Shown: positions 63,917 through 64,000 of the stretch, one piece after another
How the letters are laid out: every line of letters starts with the position of its first letter
Position numbering within the stretch: the first letter of the stretch is position 1
From: Sciurus carolinensis
Lineage: Eukaryota > Chordata > Mammalia > Rodentia > Sciuridae
Assembly (NCBI RefSeq): GCF_902686445.1
Contig: NC_062214.1
Location: forward strand, 90,004,738-90,068,737
Reading direction: 5' to 3'
DNA length: 64,000 nucleotides
Notes under the pieces: generated by a model
Databases searched by the model: none
Seen by the model: only the letters and a program-made list of their open reading frames with translations
Told to the model about the DNA's origin: nothing
Made by a program: the position numbers and the translations under genes

Positions 63917-64000
63917 GTGACTTAAATGCCCACTAAAACCAACTAAATACACCAACCAAATACACCCCTGCCTATACTTGAAATGACAGGTCTCAACATA

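Noticed and set aside
50841..64000. Exons of RBPMS2, the expected neighbour beyond PIF1
   Set aside because: No RRM coding sequence is seen; its start is probably beyond the window.

Overview
This window is mammalian nuclear DNA, almost certainly from a squirrel-family rodent (ground squirrel, marmot or relative). Two genes are recognisable by exon-by-exon translation: PLEKHO2 on the minus strand (coding exons between 10791 and 32606) and PIF1 on the plus strand (coding exons between 41861 and 49107). Their promoters lie about 8 kb apart and fire away from each other. In human the same two genes are adjacent and divergent on chromosome 15q22.31, between ANKDD1A and RBPMS2, so gene order is conserved; neither outer neighbour reaches into this window. 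The squirrel assignment comes from the repeats: roughly seventy copies of a composite SINE with a B1-like (7SL) left part, a 'caaaataaaaaataaaaa' linker and a tRNA-like ID right part. This is the B1-dID family typical of squirrels, dormice and allies, and it occurs here with free ID elements.

Layout. 1-9000: intergenic DNA downstream of PLEKHO2, with SINE clusters, a 34-base G run, a TG/TA satellite, a MER20 fossil and L2 pieces. 9000-10790: probable PLEKHO2 3' UTR. 10791-32606: six coding exons of PLEKHO2 (498 codons plus stop), with a large last exon and introns holding L2, L1, hAT-type and SINE copies and a large GGAA/GGGA array. 32430-33180: CpG island and PLEKHO2 promoter. 33180-40880: intergenic, with a second small CpG-rich patch near 37420-38060. 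40880-41110: PIF1 promoter and a noncoding first exon. 41861-49107: twelve coding exons of PIF1 (641 codons plus stop, the length I recall for human PIF1). 49108 to about 50840: probable PIF1 3' UTR, invaded by an ERVL-MaLR LTR and SINEs. 50840-64000: intergenic DNA toward RBPMS2, SINE-rich, with one 2 kb SINE-free block.

The two genes are not known to work together. PLEKHO2 encodes a PH-domain signalling adaptor. PIF1 encodes a 5'-3' DNA helicase of nucleus and mitochondria. The PIF1 promoter carries an E2F-like site, two inverted CCAAT boxes and CHR-like elements, which fits cell-cycle expression.

The most unusual observation is at 49996-50069: a fragment clearly related to PIF1 exon 12 (about 79 percent identical by eye) sits inside a B1-dID SINE about 1.7 kb downstream of the real exon, probably inside the PIF1 3' UTR. 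I saw no new multi-gene system, CRISPR array or intact mobile-element coding region.
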